Part shown: positions 17,463 to 24,654 of the stretch, piece by piece
How positions within the stretch are numbered: position 1 is the stretch's first letter
Layout of the letters: each line of letters begins with the position of its first letter
Source: an uncultured Oscillospiraceae bacterium
Lineage (GTDB): Bacteria > Bacillota > Clostridia > Oscillospirales > Oscillospiraceae
DNA length: 49,893 nucleotides
Assembly: GCA_910585735.1 (NCBI GenBank)
Contig: CAJUEU010000008.1
Coordinates: 11,619-61,511, forward strand
Reading direction: 5' to 3'
The notes under the pieces: model-generated
Database searches by the model: none
The model's input: the letters and a program-made list of their open reading frames with translations, nothing else
What the model was told of the DNA's origin: nothing
Program-made: the position numbers and the translations under genes

Positions 17463-17723
17463 TCACTGCCGCTTCAAAGAATCACTGAATCGTTTCAATT
17501 CCTTCCGTGTTTCGGAGGAAAGGCTGTTGTATTCCACCTGTTGAATGGCTCCCTCCAGGCAGTAGAGGTGGACCAGACACACATTGGGATAAATCGCTTT
17601 CAGCCGGGCGAAGGCCTCTTTGGAGCCGACTGCCATTAATTCCTCAGCACAGCCGATGCCCACACTGTTCAGTTTTCGGGTTATTTCCTTACCCAGGTTT
17701 ATCATTGAGGACAATTCTGCCAT
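17463..17723 (-). CDS. TfoX/Sxy C-terminal domain protein
   Basis: An 86-aa cytoplasmic protein matching the stand-alone TfoX C-terminal domain: LSSMINLGKEITRKLNSVGI, then AEELMAVGSKEAFARLKAIYP and the CLVHLYCLEGAIQ segment. In Proteobacteria the full TfoX controls competence; the lone domain in Firmicutes has no known role and should not be read as a competence factor. GGGAGGAG precedes ATG 17723. It lies 19 nt after the lysA stop and 13 nt before gluQ. Confidence 0.85.
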   Translation of the reverse strand: MAELSSMINLGKEITRKLNSVGIGCAEELMAVGSKEAFARLKAIYPNVCLVHLYCLEGAIQQVEYNSLSSETRKELKRFSDSLKRQ

Positions 17724-17742
17724 AATATGCTCCTCCCGCTGC

Positions 17743-19005
17743 TTATTCGAACACCATTGTGGCAAAATAGTCCTCCGGGGTCTCGGCCCGGCGAATCAAC
17801 TTTACCGTGCCGTCCTCCCGGAGAAGGAGCTCGGCCGAGCGGAGCTTTCCATTGTAGTTGTAGCCCATGGAGTGTCCGTGGGCCCCGGTGTCGTGGATCA
17901 CCAGCAGGTCGCCCAGTCCGATCTTGGGAAGAGGGCGTTGGATGGCAAACTTATCGTTATTTTCGCACAGTCCGCCCACCACGTCGTACAGGTGGTCGTG
18001 GGGGGCGTCTTCCCTGCCGGAGACCGTAATGTGATGGTAGGCTCCGTACATGGCGGGACGCATGAGATCAACGGCGCAGGCGTCTACCCCCACATACTCC
18101 CGGTAGGTGTGCTTGAAATGGAGGACCTTGGTGACCAAACAGCCGTTGGGCCCCAGCATGTACCGGCCCAACTCCGTGTAAATGGCCACATTCTCCATAC
18201 CGGCGGGGACCAGAATACGCTCAAATTCCCGCCGGACGCCCTCACCAATGGCGGCGATGTCGTTGGCGGTCTCCTCTGGACGGTAGGGGATCCCTACGCC
18301 GCCTGAGAGGTTGATAAAGGCGACCTGGCAGTCGGTCTCCTGCTGCAGCTCTACGGCCAGCCGGAAAAGAATACCGGCCAGGGCGGGATAGTAGTCGTTG
18401 GAGAGGGTGTTGGAGGCCAGGAAGGCGTGGAGGCCAAACTGCTTGGCGCCCATGGCTTTTAGCTTGCGAAAGCCCTCAAAGAGCTGCTCGCGGGTAAAGC
18501 CGTATTTGGAGTCCTCCGGGGTGTCCATGACCTGAAAGCCCTCGTGGCTTTCTCCTAGGGCAAAAATACCGCCGGGGTTGAACCGGCAGGAGATCGTTTC
18601 AGGGATCTCACCGATGGTCTCCTGGAGAAAGTCGATGTGGGTAAAGTCGTCCAGGTTGATGATGGAACCCAGCTTGTGGGCCAGGGCGTACTCCCCGGCA
18701 GGGGTCTCGTTGGAGGAGAACATGATGTCCTGTCCTTCAAAGCCGCATCGGTCGGAGAGCATCAGCTCGGTGAGGGAGGAGCAGTCCACTCCACAGCCCT
18801 CCTCCTTGAGAAGGTTCAAAATGGCCGGGGTGGGAGTGGCCTTCACGGCAAAGTATTCCTTATAGCCTGGATTCCAGGAAAAGGCGGCCTTTAGGGCCCG
18901 GGCAGTTTGGCGAATACCCTTCTCGTCATAAAGGTGGAAGGGGGTGGGGTATTGCCGGGCGATTTTATCAAGCTGGGCGCGGCTGACGAAAGGCTTCTTT
19001 TCCAT
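17743..19005 (-). CDS. lysA: Diaminopimelate decarboxylase
   Basis: A PLP enzyme of 420 aa converting meso-diaminopimelate to lysine and CO2. The PLP lysine is in YFAVKATPTP (about residue 54). The glycine loop SGGVGIPY, ELGRYMLG and the active-site CENNDKFA cysteine are visible, with HDTGAHGHSMGYNYNGK near the end. Within the fold-III decarboxylase family this pattern favours diaminopimelate over ornithine or arginine. AGAGAGG precedes ATG 19005. It is first in the operon with tfoX and gluQ. Confidence 0.9.
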   Translation of the reverse strand: MEKKPFVSRAQLDKIARQYPTPFHLYDEKGIRQTARALKAAFSWNPGYKEYFAVKATPTPAILNLLKEEGCGVDCSSLTELMLSDRCGFEGQDIMFSSNETPAGEYALAHKLGSIINLDDFTHIDFLQETIGEIPETISCRFNPGGIFALGESHEGFQVMDTPEDSKYGFTREQLFEGFRKLKAMGAKQFGLHAFLASNTLSNDYYPALAGILFRLAVELQQETDCQVAFINLSGGVGIPYRPEETANDIAAIGEGVRREFERILVPAGMENVAIYTELGRYMLGPNGCLVTKVLHFKHTYREYVGVDACAVDLMRPAMYGAYHHITVSGREDAPHDHLYDVVGGLCENNDKFAIQRPLPKIGLGDLLVIHDTGAHGHSMGYNYNGKLRSAELLLREDGTVKLIRRAETPEDYFATMVFE

Positions 19006-19038
19006 AGGGAACTTCCTCTCTCTGAGAAATCTCTTCCC

Positions 19039-19067
19039 ATACTATCCCATATGAAGAGAAAAGTCAA
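19039..19067 (-). promoter_or_regulatory. Promoter of lysA-tfoX-gluQ
   Basis: Minus strand -35 TTGACT (19062-19067), 17-bp spacer, -10 TAGTAT (19039-19044), about 34 nt before the ATG. Confidence 0.65.
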
Positions 19068-19137
19068 CGGGGAGAAAAAAAGAGGGAGAAAGAGAAAAAT
19101 TTTCAAAAGCGGAGGAGAAAAATGTGCAAAATGACGC

Positions 19138-19166
19138 TTGCATTTTTGAGAGGATTCTGGTATTAT
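19138..19166 (+). promoter_or_regulatory. Promoter of the uraA leader
   Basis: -35 TTGCAT (19138-19143), 17-bp spacer, -10 TATTAT (19161-19166). The inferred start near 19173 lies 21 nt before the leader ATG. Confidence 0.7.
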
Positions 19167-19193
19167 CTTGCCTAATGAAGGGAGGGACGCCCT

Positions 19194-19274
19194 ATGATCC
19201 GCAAGAGCTTGCTTTACATGCTGAGTGGTTACGGGGTTGCTATTCCCTTTTTGGCCGGACAATCACATTTGTGA
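19194..19274 (+). CDS. Putative 26-codon leader peptide of uraA
   Basis: A short frame, MIRKSLLYML to FLAGQSHL, with a very good ribosome site (GGGAGGG, 7 nt before the ATG). Its TGA (19272-19274) lies inside the 3' arm of the terminator hairpin upstream of uraA, and a T5 run (19248-19252 region) precedes that hairpin. This geometry is that of a translation-coupled attenuator. The peptide is hydrophobic and might instead be a real small membrane protein; I recognise no homologue. Confidence 0.55.
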   Translation: MIRKSLLYMLSGYGVAIPFLAGQSHL

Positions 19275-19288
19275 TTGTCTCTTTTTTT
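19258..19288 (+). terminator. Attenuator-type terminator before uraA
   Basis: A 9-bp stem GACAATCAC/GTGATTGTC (19258-19266 with 19271-19279), loop ATTT, followed by CTTTTTTT with one leading T. It stands 44 nt before the uraA start and after the uraA promoter, so it must be bypassed for expression. Confidence 0.8.
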
Positions 19289-19331
19289 GCCCCAAAGAAG
19301 TTTTTCCAAAGAAGAGAGGAGAAGAAAAATT

Positions 19332-20684
19332 ATGAGCAATCATCAAGATGCGATCCGTGACGCCCGGGCGCTTGGCATGCCCAAAATGCTGGTGCTGGGC
19401 CTCCAGCACATGTTTGCCATGTTTGGAGCTACCATTCTGGTACCCATCATCGTCAGCAGCCAGTATGGCCTGCCTCTGAACATCCAGACTACCCTGTTTT
19501 TTGCCGGCGTGGGTACTCTGTTCTTCCATGTGTGCTCCAAGCTGCAGGTCCCCGCTTTTCTGGGGTCCTCCTTTGCTTTTCTGGGCGGCTTTGAGACCAT
19601 CTCCAAGCTCCCGGCCTACGAGGGAATGGATCCTGCGGGAAAGCTCCAGTACGCCTGCGGCGGCATTGTCATTGCCGGCCTTCTTTACCTGGTGCTGGCG
19701 CTGCTGGTGAAGGTGGTAGGCGTGAAGAAGGTCATGCGCTTCCTGCCTCCCGTGGTCACCGGCCCCATCATCGTCTGCATCGGCCTGAATCTGGCTCCCA
19801 CCGCGGTGAGCAACGCCTCCAGCAACTGGCCCCTGGCCCTCATTGCTCTGGGCGTCATCATCGTGTTCAACATCTGGGGCAAGGGAATGCTCAAGATCAT
19901 CCCCATTCTGCTGGGTGTGGTGATCTCCTACGCCGCCGCTCTGGTGATGAATGCCATGGGGATGACCAATGCCGACGGTTCGGCGATCCTGAATTTGGCT
20001 ACCATCGCCCAGGCCGGCTGGGTGGGACTGCCTCCCTTCCAGATCGCGAAGTTTGACCTCTCGGGGATCCTGGTCATGGCCCCTATCGCCATCGCCGCCA
20101 TGATGGAGCATATCGGCGATATGTCCGCCATCTCGGCCACCGTGGGCAAGAATTTCATTGAGGCTCCCGGCCTCCACCGTACCCTGATCGGCGACGGCCT
20201 GGCCACCGCTCTCTCCGGCATGTTCGGCGGCCCCGCCAACACTACCTACGGTGAGAATACCGGCGTTTTGGTCCTCTCCCGGGTCTATGACCCCCGCGTC
20301 ATCCGGCTGGCCGCCGTTTATGCCGTGGTCCTGGGCTTTATCCCTAAGATGGCCAGTGTGATCGGTACCATGCCCTCGGCTATCGTGGGCGGCGTCTCCT
20401 TTATGCTGTACGGCATGATCTCGGCCATCGGCGTACGGAACATTGTGGAGAACCAGGTGGACTTCACCAACTCCCGGAACCTTATCATCGCTGCTGTGAT
20501 CCTGGTGTGCGGCCTGGGCTTTTCCGGCGGACTGACCTTCCATGTGGCGGGAACCGCCGTGACCCTGACCGGCCTGGCCATCGCCGCCATTGCCGGTATC
20601 GCCCTCAACGCCATCCTGCCCGGCAATGATTACGAGTTCGGGATCAGCCAGTCCGGGGATGAGAATCAGGGCATCCACCAGTAA
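19332..20684 (+). CDS. uraA: Uracil permease (NCS2 family)
   Basis: A polytopic membrane transporter of 450 aa for uracil, possibly xanthine, by proton symport. The conserved glutamate region AAMMEHIGDMSA and the NCS2 signature GGPANTTYGENTG are present, with 12-14 hydrophobic segments. The N-terminal LGLQHMFAMFGATILVP is diagnostic for the family. GAGGAG lies upstream of ATG 19332. Expression is probably controlled by the attenuator at 19258-19288. The UraA/PyrP assignment over a xanthine carrier rests on overall resemblance to UraA. Confidence 0.9.
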   Translation: MSNHQDAIRDARALGMPKMLVLGLQHMFAMFGATILVPIIVSSQYGLPLNIQTTLFFAGVGTLFFHVCSKLQVPAFLGSSFAFLGGFETISKLPAYEGMDPAGKLQYACGGIVIAGLLYLVLALLVKVVGVKKVMRFLPPVVTGPIIVCIGLNLAPTAVSNASSNWPLALIALGVIIVFNIWGKGMLKIIPILLGVVISYAAALVMNAMGMTNADGSAILNLATIAQAGWVGLPPFQIAKFDLSGILVMAPIAIAAMMEHIGDMSAISATVGKNFIEAPGLHRTLIGDGLATALSGMFGGPANTTYGENTGVLVLSRVYDPRVIRLAAVYAVVLGFIPKMASVIGTMPSAIVGGVSFMLYGMISAIGVRNIVENQVDFTNSRNLIIAAVILVCGLGFSGGLTFHVAGTAVTLTGLAIAAIAGIALNAILPGNDYEFGISQSGDENQGIHQ

Positions 20685-20706
20685 GCAGAGGAAAAACGGG
20701 CAAGAG

Positions 20707-20743
20707 AAGGCCGCCCTTCGGTAAAAACCGAAGGGCGGCCTTT
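20707..20743. terminator. Bidirectional terminator between uraA and the HD gene
   Basis: A perfect 16-bp stem (20707-20722 with 20727-20742), loop AAAA. The T-tract is short on both strands. Confidence 0.75.
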
Positions 20744-20774
20744 GGCTTGTCAGAAAAAATGTGAGAACCAAGGT

Positions 20775-22640
20775 TTATTTTTCTGCTGGGGAAGGGGAGC
20801 TATCCCGTCCCCGGTAGGCGTTCAGATAGACCTGGAGGCGGTTGTCCTGGATCAGCCGCTGGAGCTCGCTATAAAAGGCGGGATCGTCAAAAAGCTCCAC
20901 GATATAGGGGGCGTAGCGGGTGCCCTTGCCCTGGCGAAGCTCGGAGACGATCTGCCCGTATGTCTTGGCAGCAGCGTAACTCCGCCCGACATTGTCGGTT
21001 CCGGCGTCCAGGGAATCCACCACAGTAATCATGTCCACAATGGGGCGGACCCGCTGGGGGCAGGTGGTAAGTAGAAGGGGGTAGCCCCCGGTGCCGTCGT
21101 AGGTACAGTGGTGGTAATGGGAGACGCTGGAAATGTCCTCCATATCCAGAGAGCTGAGCAGGGTGCAGCCAAAAACGGTGTGGAGCTTGATGCAGGCGAA
21201 CTCTTCGTTGAGCAGCCGCCTGGTGTACAGACCCACATAGCTGAGGATCATGCATTTACCCAAGTCGTGGTACAGCCCGGACTGGTAGGCCGACTCAAGA
21301 AGCTCGGCCTCGTGCTCCTGGACGGATTGGATACCAAAGACTCCCCTCAGACGCTGGGGATCCTTTCGCAAAAGCTCCTCACAGACCCGGCGGGCCAGGA
21401 TGGCTACCATGTTGGAGTGGACATAGGTGGGGGGATGACAGGCCAGGATATAATCCAAAAGCCGGTTGGAGAACCCCTCGTCCTCCTCAGGGACATAGGA
21501 GGCAATGGCTTGGACCGACTCAGAGACCTGGGTGGCATACTCGTTTTTGGGCAGCAGGAACAGAAATTCCCGCTGGCGGCGGAGCACCTCGTCCAACCGG
21601 GGGCGCAGCGCCTTCTGCCGCTCTGGGGGGAGGTGCTTGGAGTAGAAGAGCAGATATTCGGGGCAATACAGGATGGCCCAGATATTGTCCCCGGAAAAAT
21701 CGTGAAGATCGCCCCCCTCGCAGATCTGAAACAGGGCTTCCATCAGTTCTTCCGCGGAGGCAATACCGGCGTGGTACCGGGCCGCGCTGTAAACATACTG
21801 TGTGCGGACCCCCACGTTTTTCTCCTTGGCCTTGGCGCTCTCCGCCTGATTGCGGTAGACATACTCGGCCGATTCCAGCACAGCGGCGGATACTTCAGGA
21901 TCGAGAACGCTTCGGAGTGCGGAGAGGTATTTTACCCGGTCGTAGTGCATGGTGTAGATGTAATGCTCCCAAGGGAGCTCAGGGTCCAGCCGCCGGTAGT
22001 GGGGAGAATAAAAAACCTCCATGGCCCGGGTGAAGCCGGACATATAGCGGGGCCAGTCCTCACGCAGCTCCTCCATGGTGGAGGCGCCTCCTCTGGAGCG
22101 GGAGGCGTATTTGGTGTTTCCCAGACAACGAAGAACGAACGCCCGGGTCTCCGGGCTGGTCAGTTCCTCGTAACGGTCCATATAGGCAGCGCCTGCCATG
22201 AAAAAGTCGCCCACCTGCTGGGAGAACATGTCGGTGCCGGAATCGGAATGGTGAAGATTCATGTAGAGCAGGGTGATGCCCTGGTAATAAAGCTCCCGAA
22301 TGGTCAGGTCCAAATCCTGATGATACTGGGCGTAGTCATAGAGGAGACGGTGAATGTAGTAAGCGATCCCCATATCGGGGCTACGGTTATAGTTGAAGAG
22401 GGCTCCCGCCAGCTCCTTCAGGCTTTCGGCTTCCTGGGCGGTCAAGGTCTCGCCTTTTCGGGAGAACAGAATCTGGTTCAAAATGTCGTCATTTTCCTGA
22501 TGGATATGAAAAAGGGCGTCCGCGTTTTCCCGAATCACGCGGATGATTTGTTCGTCGGACATATCAGAGGCTATCTGCGGTTTGCTCAGGTCAAAGGCAC
22601 GGGTCAGGTTGTCCAGATAGGTCTGGTAAAGACGGTCCAT
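20775..22640 (-). CDS. HD-GYP-like signalling protein
   Basis: A soluble-looking 621-aa protein. The long helical N-terminal region (about 1-430) matches no domain I recognise and contains repeated Y-rich helices reminiscent of a TPR-like fold. The C-terminal metal domain shows YHDLGK (about 458), a further histidine in LHTVFG, HYHHCTYDGTGGYP (about 510) and a late aspartate in VVDSLDAGTD. This is HD-GYP-like, with an extra glycine before the GYP and a changed HHE. HD-GYP enzymes hydrolyse c-di-GMP; whether this one is active is unclear. ATG 22640 follows AAAGGA. It is divergent from hsp20. Confidence 0.75.
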   Translation of the reverse strand: MDRLYQTYLDNLTRAFDLSKPQIASDMSDEQIIRVIRENADALFHIHQENDDILNQILFSRKGETLTAQEAESLKELAGALFNYNRSPDMGIAYYIHRLLYDYAQYHQDLDLTIRELYYQGITLLYMNLHHSDSGTDMFSQQVGDFFMAGAAYMDRYEELTSPETRAFVLRCLGNTKYASRSRGGASTMEELREDWPRYMSGFTRAMEVFYSPHYRRLDPELPWEHYIYTMHYDRVKYLSALRSVLDPEVSAAVLESAEYVYRNQAESAKAKEKNVGVRTQYVYSAARYHAGIASAEELMEALFQICEGGDLHDFSGDNIWAILYCPEYLLFYSKHLPPERQKALRPRLDEVLRRQREFLFLLPKNEYATQVSESVQAIASYVPEEDEGFSNRLLDYILACHPPTYVHSNMVAILARRVCEELLRKDPQRLRGVFGIQSVQEHEAELLESAYQSGLYHDLGKCMILSYVGLYTRRLLNEEFACIKLHTVFGCTLLSSLDMEDISSVSHYHHCTYDGTGGYPLLLTTCPQRVRPIVDMITVVDSLDAGTDNVGRSYAAAKTYGQIVSELRQGKGTRYAPYIVELFDDPAFYSELQRLIQDNRLQVYLNAYRGRDSSPSPAEK

Positions 22641-22689
22641 GAGAAGGATCCTTTCTGTGTTTGAGGCGTGGGCTGCTTTACGCAACACT

Positions 22690-22718
22690 ACAATAGCATA
22701 AAGTCGGTTTGGCCGCAA
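22690..22718 (-). promoter_or_regulatory. Promoter of the HD-GYP-like gene
   Basis: Minus strand -35 TTGCGG (22713-22718), 17-bp spacer, -10 TATTGT (22690-22695). Its -35 ends 25 bp from the CIRCE element. Confidence 0.55.
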
Positions 22719-22743
22719 GGGGGAAAATGCGGGAAGCTCAGAA

Positions 22744-22770
22744 TTAGCACTCATTCGGATGGAGTGCTAA
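22744..22770. promoter_or_regulatory. CIRCE operator (HrcA binding site)
   Basis: TTAGCACTC, 9-bp spacer, GAGTGCTAA: an exact match to the CIRCE consensus. HrcA repressor binding makes the neighbouring hsp20 heat inducible. Confidence 0.95.
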
Positions 22771-22772
22771 CA

Positions 22773-22803
22773 TTTACAGTTTGGACATACTCTGTGGTAT
22801 ATT
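22773..22803 (+). promoter_or_regulatory. Probable hsp20 promoter
   Basis: -35 TTTACA (22773-22778) and -10 TATATT (22798-22803) with a long 19-bp spacer, starting 3 bp from CIRCE. The spacing makes this a weaker call than the other promoters here. Confidence 0.4.
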
Positions 22804-22842
22804 TGTTCACAGCCTTCGGATATACTGATATTCGTAAGGAGG

Positions 22843-22879
22843 GACAAGCCTTGAGAGACCAGGGGCAGAAAGGCTTGTC
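22843..22879 (+). other. Hairpin covering a ribosome site in the hsp20 leader
   Basis: GACAAGCCTT (22843-22852) pairs perfectly with AAGGCTTGTC (22870-22879). Two further G-C pairs after a bulge take in G41-G42 of the AAGGAGGG at 22836-22843, and the TTG codon at 22851 enters the stem. It may control the leader frame. Confidence 0.5.
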
Positions 22880-22973
22880 TCCATGGGCCCCATACTGGAT
22901 CAGCAATCAAGAAAGCAGACTGCTAACAAAGACCGATAAAACGAAAAGGAGTAATGAATTATGTTTGGAATGA
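22851..22973 (+). CDS. Possible 40-codon leader frame overlapping hsp20
   Basis: TTG 22851 has AAGGAGGG 7 nt upstream. The frame reads MRDQGQKGLSPWAPYW to SNELCLE and stops at 22973, 13 nt inside hsp20 in another frame. I recognise no homologue. It could couple translation to hsp20, or be chance; the strong ribosome site is the only positive evidence. Confidence 0.35.
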   Translation: MRDQGQKGLSPWAPYWISNQESRLLTKTDKTKRSNELCLE

Positions 22974-23389
22974 TCCCCTTTGAACGCAGTGACAACAATC
23001 TCTTTGATACATTTGACAGCTTTGCCCGGGATTTCTTCCGCAAGTCCAACGCCGACCTCCCGGCCTTTCGCACCGATATTCGGGACGCGGGGGACAGCTA
23101 TGTGCTGGAGGCGGAGCTTCCGGGTTTCCACAAGGAGGACATTACTCTGGACCTGAAGGATGGGATCCTCACCATTACCGCCGTCCACAGTGAGAACGCC
23201 GGGGAGACCCGGGACAACGGCACCTATATTCGCCGGGAGCGTCGGTATGGTTCCTTTCGGCGCAGCTTTGATGTGACCGGCATCGAGGAGAAGGCCATCA
23301 CCGCCGCTTACCAGAACGGTATTTTGATCCTGACCCTGCCCAAGGCTAAGCCCGCGGAACCCGAGATTCACCATATCGCCATCGACTGA
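22961..23389 (+). CDS. Small heat-shock protein Hsp20
   Basis: An alpha-crystallin chaperone of 142 aa that holds unfolding proteins in the cytoplasm. The alpha-crystallin domain (about 38-142) includes YVLEAELPGFHKEDITLDLKDG and ends in AAYQNGILILTLPKAKP, the usual GxLxxxxPK end. Its own AAAGGAG is about 10 nt before ATG 22961. A perfect CIRCE 190 bp upstream indicates HrcA control, unusual company for an hsp20 gene, as CIRCE is best known at groE and dnaK. Confidence 0.95.
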   Translation: MFGMIPFERSDNNLFDTFDSFARDFFRKSNADLPAFRTDIRDAGDSYVLEAELPGFHKEDITLDLKDGILTITAVHSENAGETRDNGTYIRRERRYGSFRRSFDVTGIEEKAITAAYQNGILILTLPKAKPAEPEIHHIAID

Positions 23390-23390
23390 G

Positions 23391-23436
23391 CAAAACAAAA
23401 AGCCGCTCTCCACCAGGAGAGCGGCTTTTTGTTTTG
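23391..23436. terminator. Bidirectional terminator after hsp20
   Basis: A perfect 21-bp stem (23391-23411 with 23416-23436), loop ACCA, with A-rich and T-rich ends, shared with the convergent hydrolase gene. Confidence 0.92.
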
Positions 23437-23452
23437 CTTGAATTCCGTTGAC

Positions 23453-24325
23453 TTAGCCGTAGAAGGCGTGGGCCCCGATGGTGGTAAGGTAGGGCCGGTT
23501 CCTGGAGGCCCAGCTGTTGGGAGCGGTGCGGGGATTCAGGAAGAAAAGGGCGTTGCCCACGGTATTGGCGCCATCCAGACAGAGCTTGGCGGCGATGATG
23601 CTTTCGGCGTTGGGCTCCAGCCGGATGCTGCCGTTGGCGGTGGGAGTGAACTGGTGCTTCTGGAAGATCACGTCGTAGATGCTGTTGGGGAAAATGGAGC
23701 TGGCCACCCGGTTGAGGACCACGTTGCCCACGGCGATCTTGCCTTCCAGAGGCTGGTTGCCGCTCTCAGCGTTGATAATATGAGAGAGCCAGTAGAGATC
23801 CTCATAACCGTAAGCTTCGCTGGCAGAGGCGATAGGGCCGTTTTCGCCCGCGGTGATGACCACAGAGAAGCCCACGGGATCCCAGGCCACATTGGCACCC
23901 AGAGCGGCGCACAGGGTGCGCACAGGAAGCAGAGTGTGGTTATCCAGGATGGTGTTGCCCTGGGGCAGGTAGAGATACCGCCCATTGGCAATAAAATAGG
24001 GCTGCTTGACGGGGATCTCCAGAGTGAGGCCGGTGGCTGTCACAACGGTGCGTTCTCCGTTCCACTGGGCCGTGGCGTCGGGATAGAGGGCTTTGACGAT
24101 GGACATGTAGGGCACATAGGTCTGCTCATAAATAAGACGGGCGGGGACCTCCAGATTTAAGACCTGGTCGTTGACGACGATCCGGGGGCTGTTGGGGTCT
24201 ATTACCTCGGGCATGGATGCGGCGGAAGTCTCTTCCTCGGCGGAGAGCTCCGCGGCAATTACAGGGGCGCCCAGGGCCAGAGCCAAGCAGAAGGCCAGGG
24301 CCAGGGCAGCAAACTTTTTATTCAC
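23453..24325 (-). CDS. SleB-type cell wall hydrolase with copper-amine-oxidase-like N-domain (copy 1)
   Basis: A secreted 290-aa protein. The signal peptide (FAALALAFCLALALGAPVIAAE, split here only by description) is followed by a stalk domain of the copper amine oxidase N-terminal type (about 45-150) with VPYMSIVKAL and LLPVRTLCAALG. The C-terminal Hydrolase_2 (SleB) domain begins INAESGNQPLEGKIAVGNVV, where E is the catalytic glutamate. The start is GTG 24325, with AGGAGG 9 nt upstream. SleB-type enzymes are lytic transglycosylases of cortex or cell wall. It is a paralogue of 24655-25443, sharing its promoter design. Confidence 0.88.
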   Translation of the reverse strand: MNKKFAALALAFCLALALGAPVIAAELSAEEETSAASMPEVIDPNSPRIVVNDQVLNLEVPARLIYEQTYVPYMSIVKALYPDATAQWNGERTVVTATGLTLEIPVKQPYFIANGRYLYLPQGNTILDNHTLLPVRTLCAALGANVAWDPVGFSVVITAGENGPIASASEAYGYEDLYWLSHIINAESGNQPLEGKIAVGNVVLNRVASSIFPNSIYDVIFQKHQFTPTANGSIRLEPNAESIIAAKLCLDGANTVGNALFFLNPRTAPNSWASRNRPYLTTIGAHAFYG

Positions 24326-24386
24326 GGTCTTGTTCCTCCTAAAATTACAAATTTGGAAAATGGGAGCGAAGCGCTCCCACCAAAAT

Positions 24387-24403
24387 TGTAACCATATTGT
24401 AAC
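24387..24403. promoter_or_regulatory. WalR-like box upstream of hydrolase copy 1
   Basis: TGTAAC, 5 bp, TGTAAC on the plus strand fits the B. subtilis WalR consensus TGTWAH-N5-TGTWAH. It overlaps the -10 of the gene's promoter. Confidence 0.6.
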
Positions 24404-24424
24404 CCATTTATATCCAAAAATCAA
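24396..24424 (-). promoter_or_regulatory. Promoter of hydrolase copy 1
   Basis: Minus strand -35 TTGATT (24419-24424), 17-bp spacer, -10 TACAAT (24396-24401). The -10 is part of the WalR-like box. An inverted repeat TGGGAGC/GCTCCCA (24361-24379) lies in the 5' leader. The rest of the gap, 24425-24592, shows nothing recognisable. Confidence 0.65.
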
Positions 24425-24592
24425 GATTTATTTTTGAAATACGGCACAATGACCTAAAACCGACCCTTTTCATCACATTTTATTGGATACAAAAGTTACA
24501 AAAACTTGGGTGGAGGAAGCGGAGAAGCCTTTGGGGCACAAGGGATACAAAGAGAATTACATAAAATAAAGGACAAAGGGGTATAAAGACAG

Positions 24593-24628
24593 AAAAGATA
24601 CCACCAGAATCATCTGGTGGTATCTTTT
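24593..24628 (-). terminator. Terminator of hydrolase copy 2
   Basis: A perfect 16-bp stem (24593-24608 with 24613-24628), loop ATCA, T-rich on the minus-strand downstream side. Confidence 0.88.
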
Positions 24629-24654
24629 CGGCACATTTCGATGTAAAATTTTGA

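Noticed and set aside
17463..17723. Reading the TfoX-domain protein as a competence regulator
   Set aside because: Only the C-terminal domain is present and the operon is lysA-gluQ; no competence genes are nearby.
19173..19331. Purine or PyrR-type riboswitch in the uraA leader
   Set aside because: No purine-aptamer core or PyrR binding loop was recognised; the leader frame and single terminator fit better.
19263..20771. 502-aa minus-strand frame opposite uraA
   Set aside because: Its composition (H, G, D, Q rich) is typical of the reverse reading of a hydrophobic membrane protein gene; uraA is unmistakable.
21108..22664. 518-aa plus-strand frame opposite the HD-GYP-like gene
   Set aside because: No domain, no ribosome site, and the opposite strand has the HD motifs and a promoter.
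22773..22850. Sigma-B type promoter for hsp20
   Set aside because: GTTT occurs near 22779 but the matching GGGTAT is poor and Clostridia generally lack sigma-B; CIRCE explains heat control.
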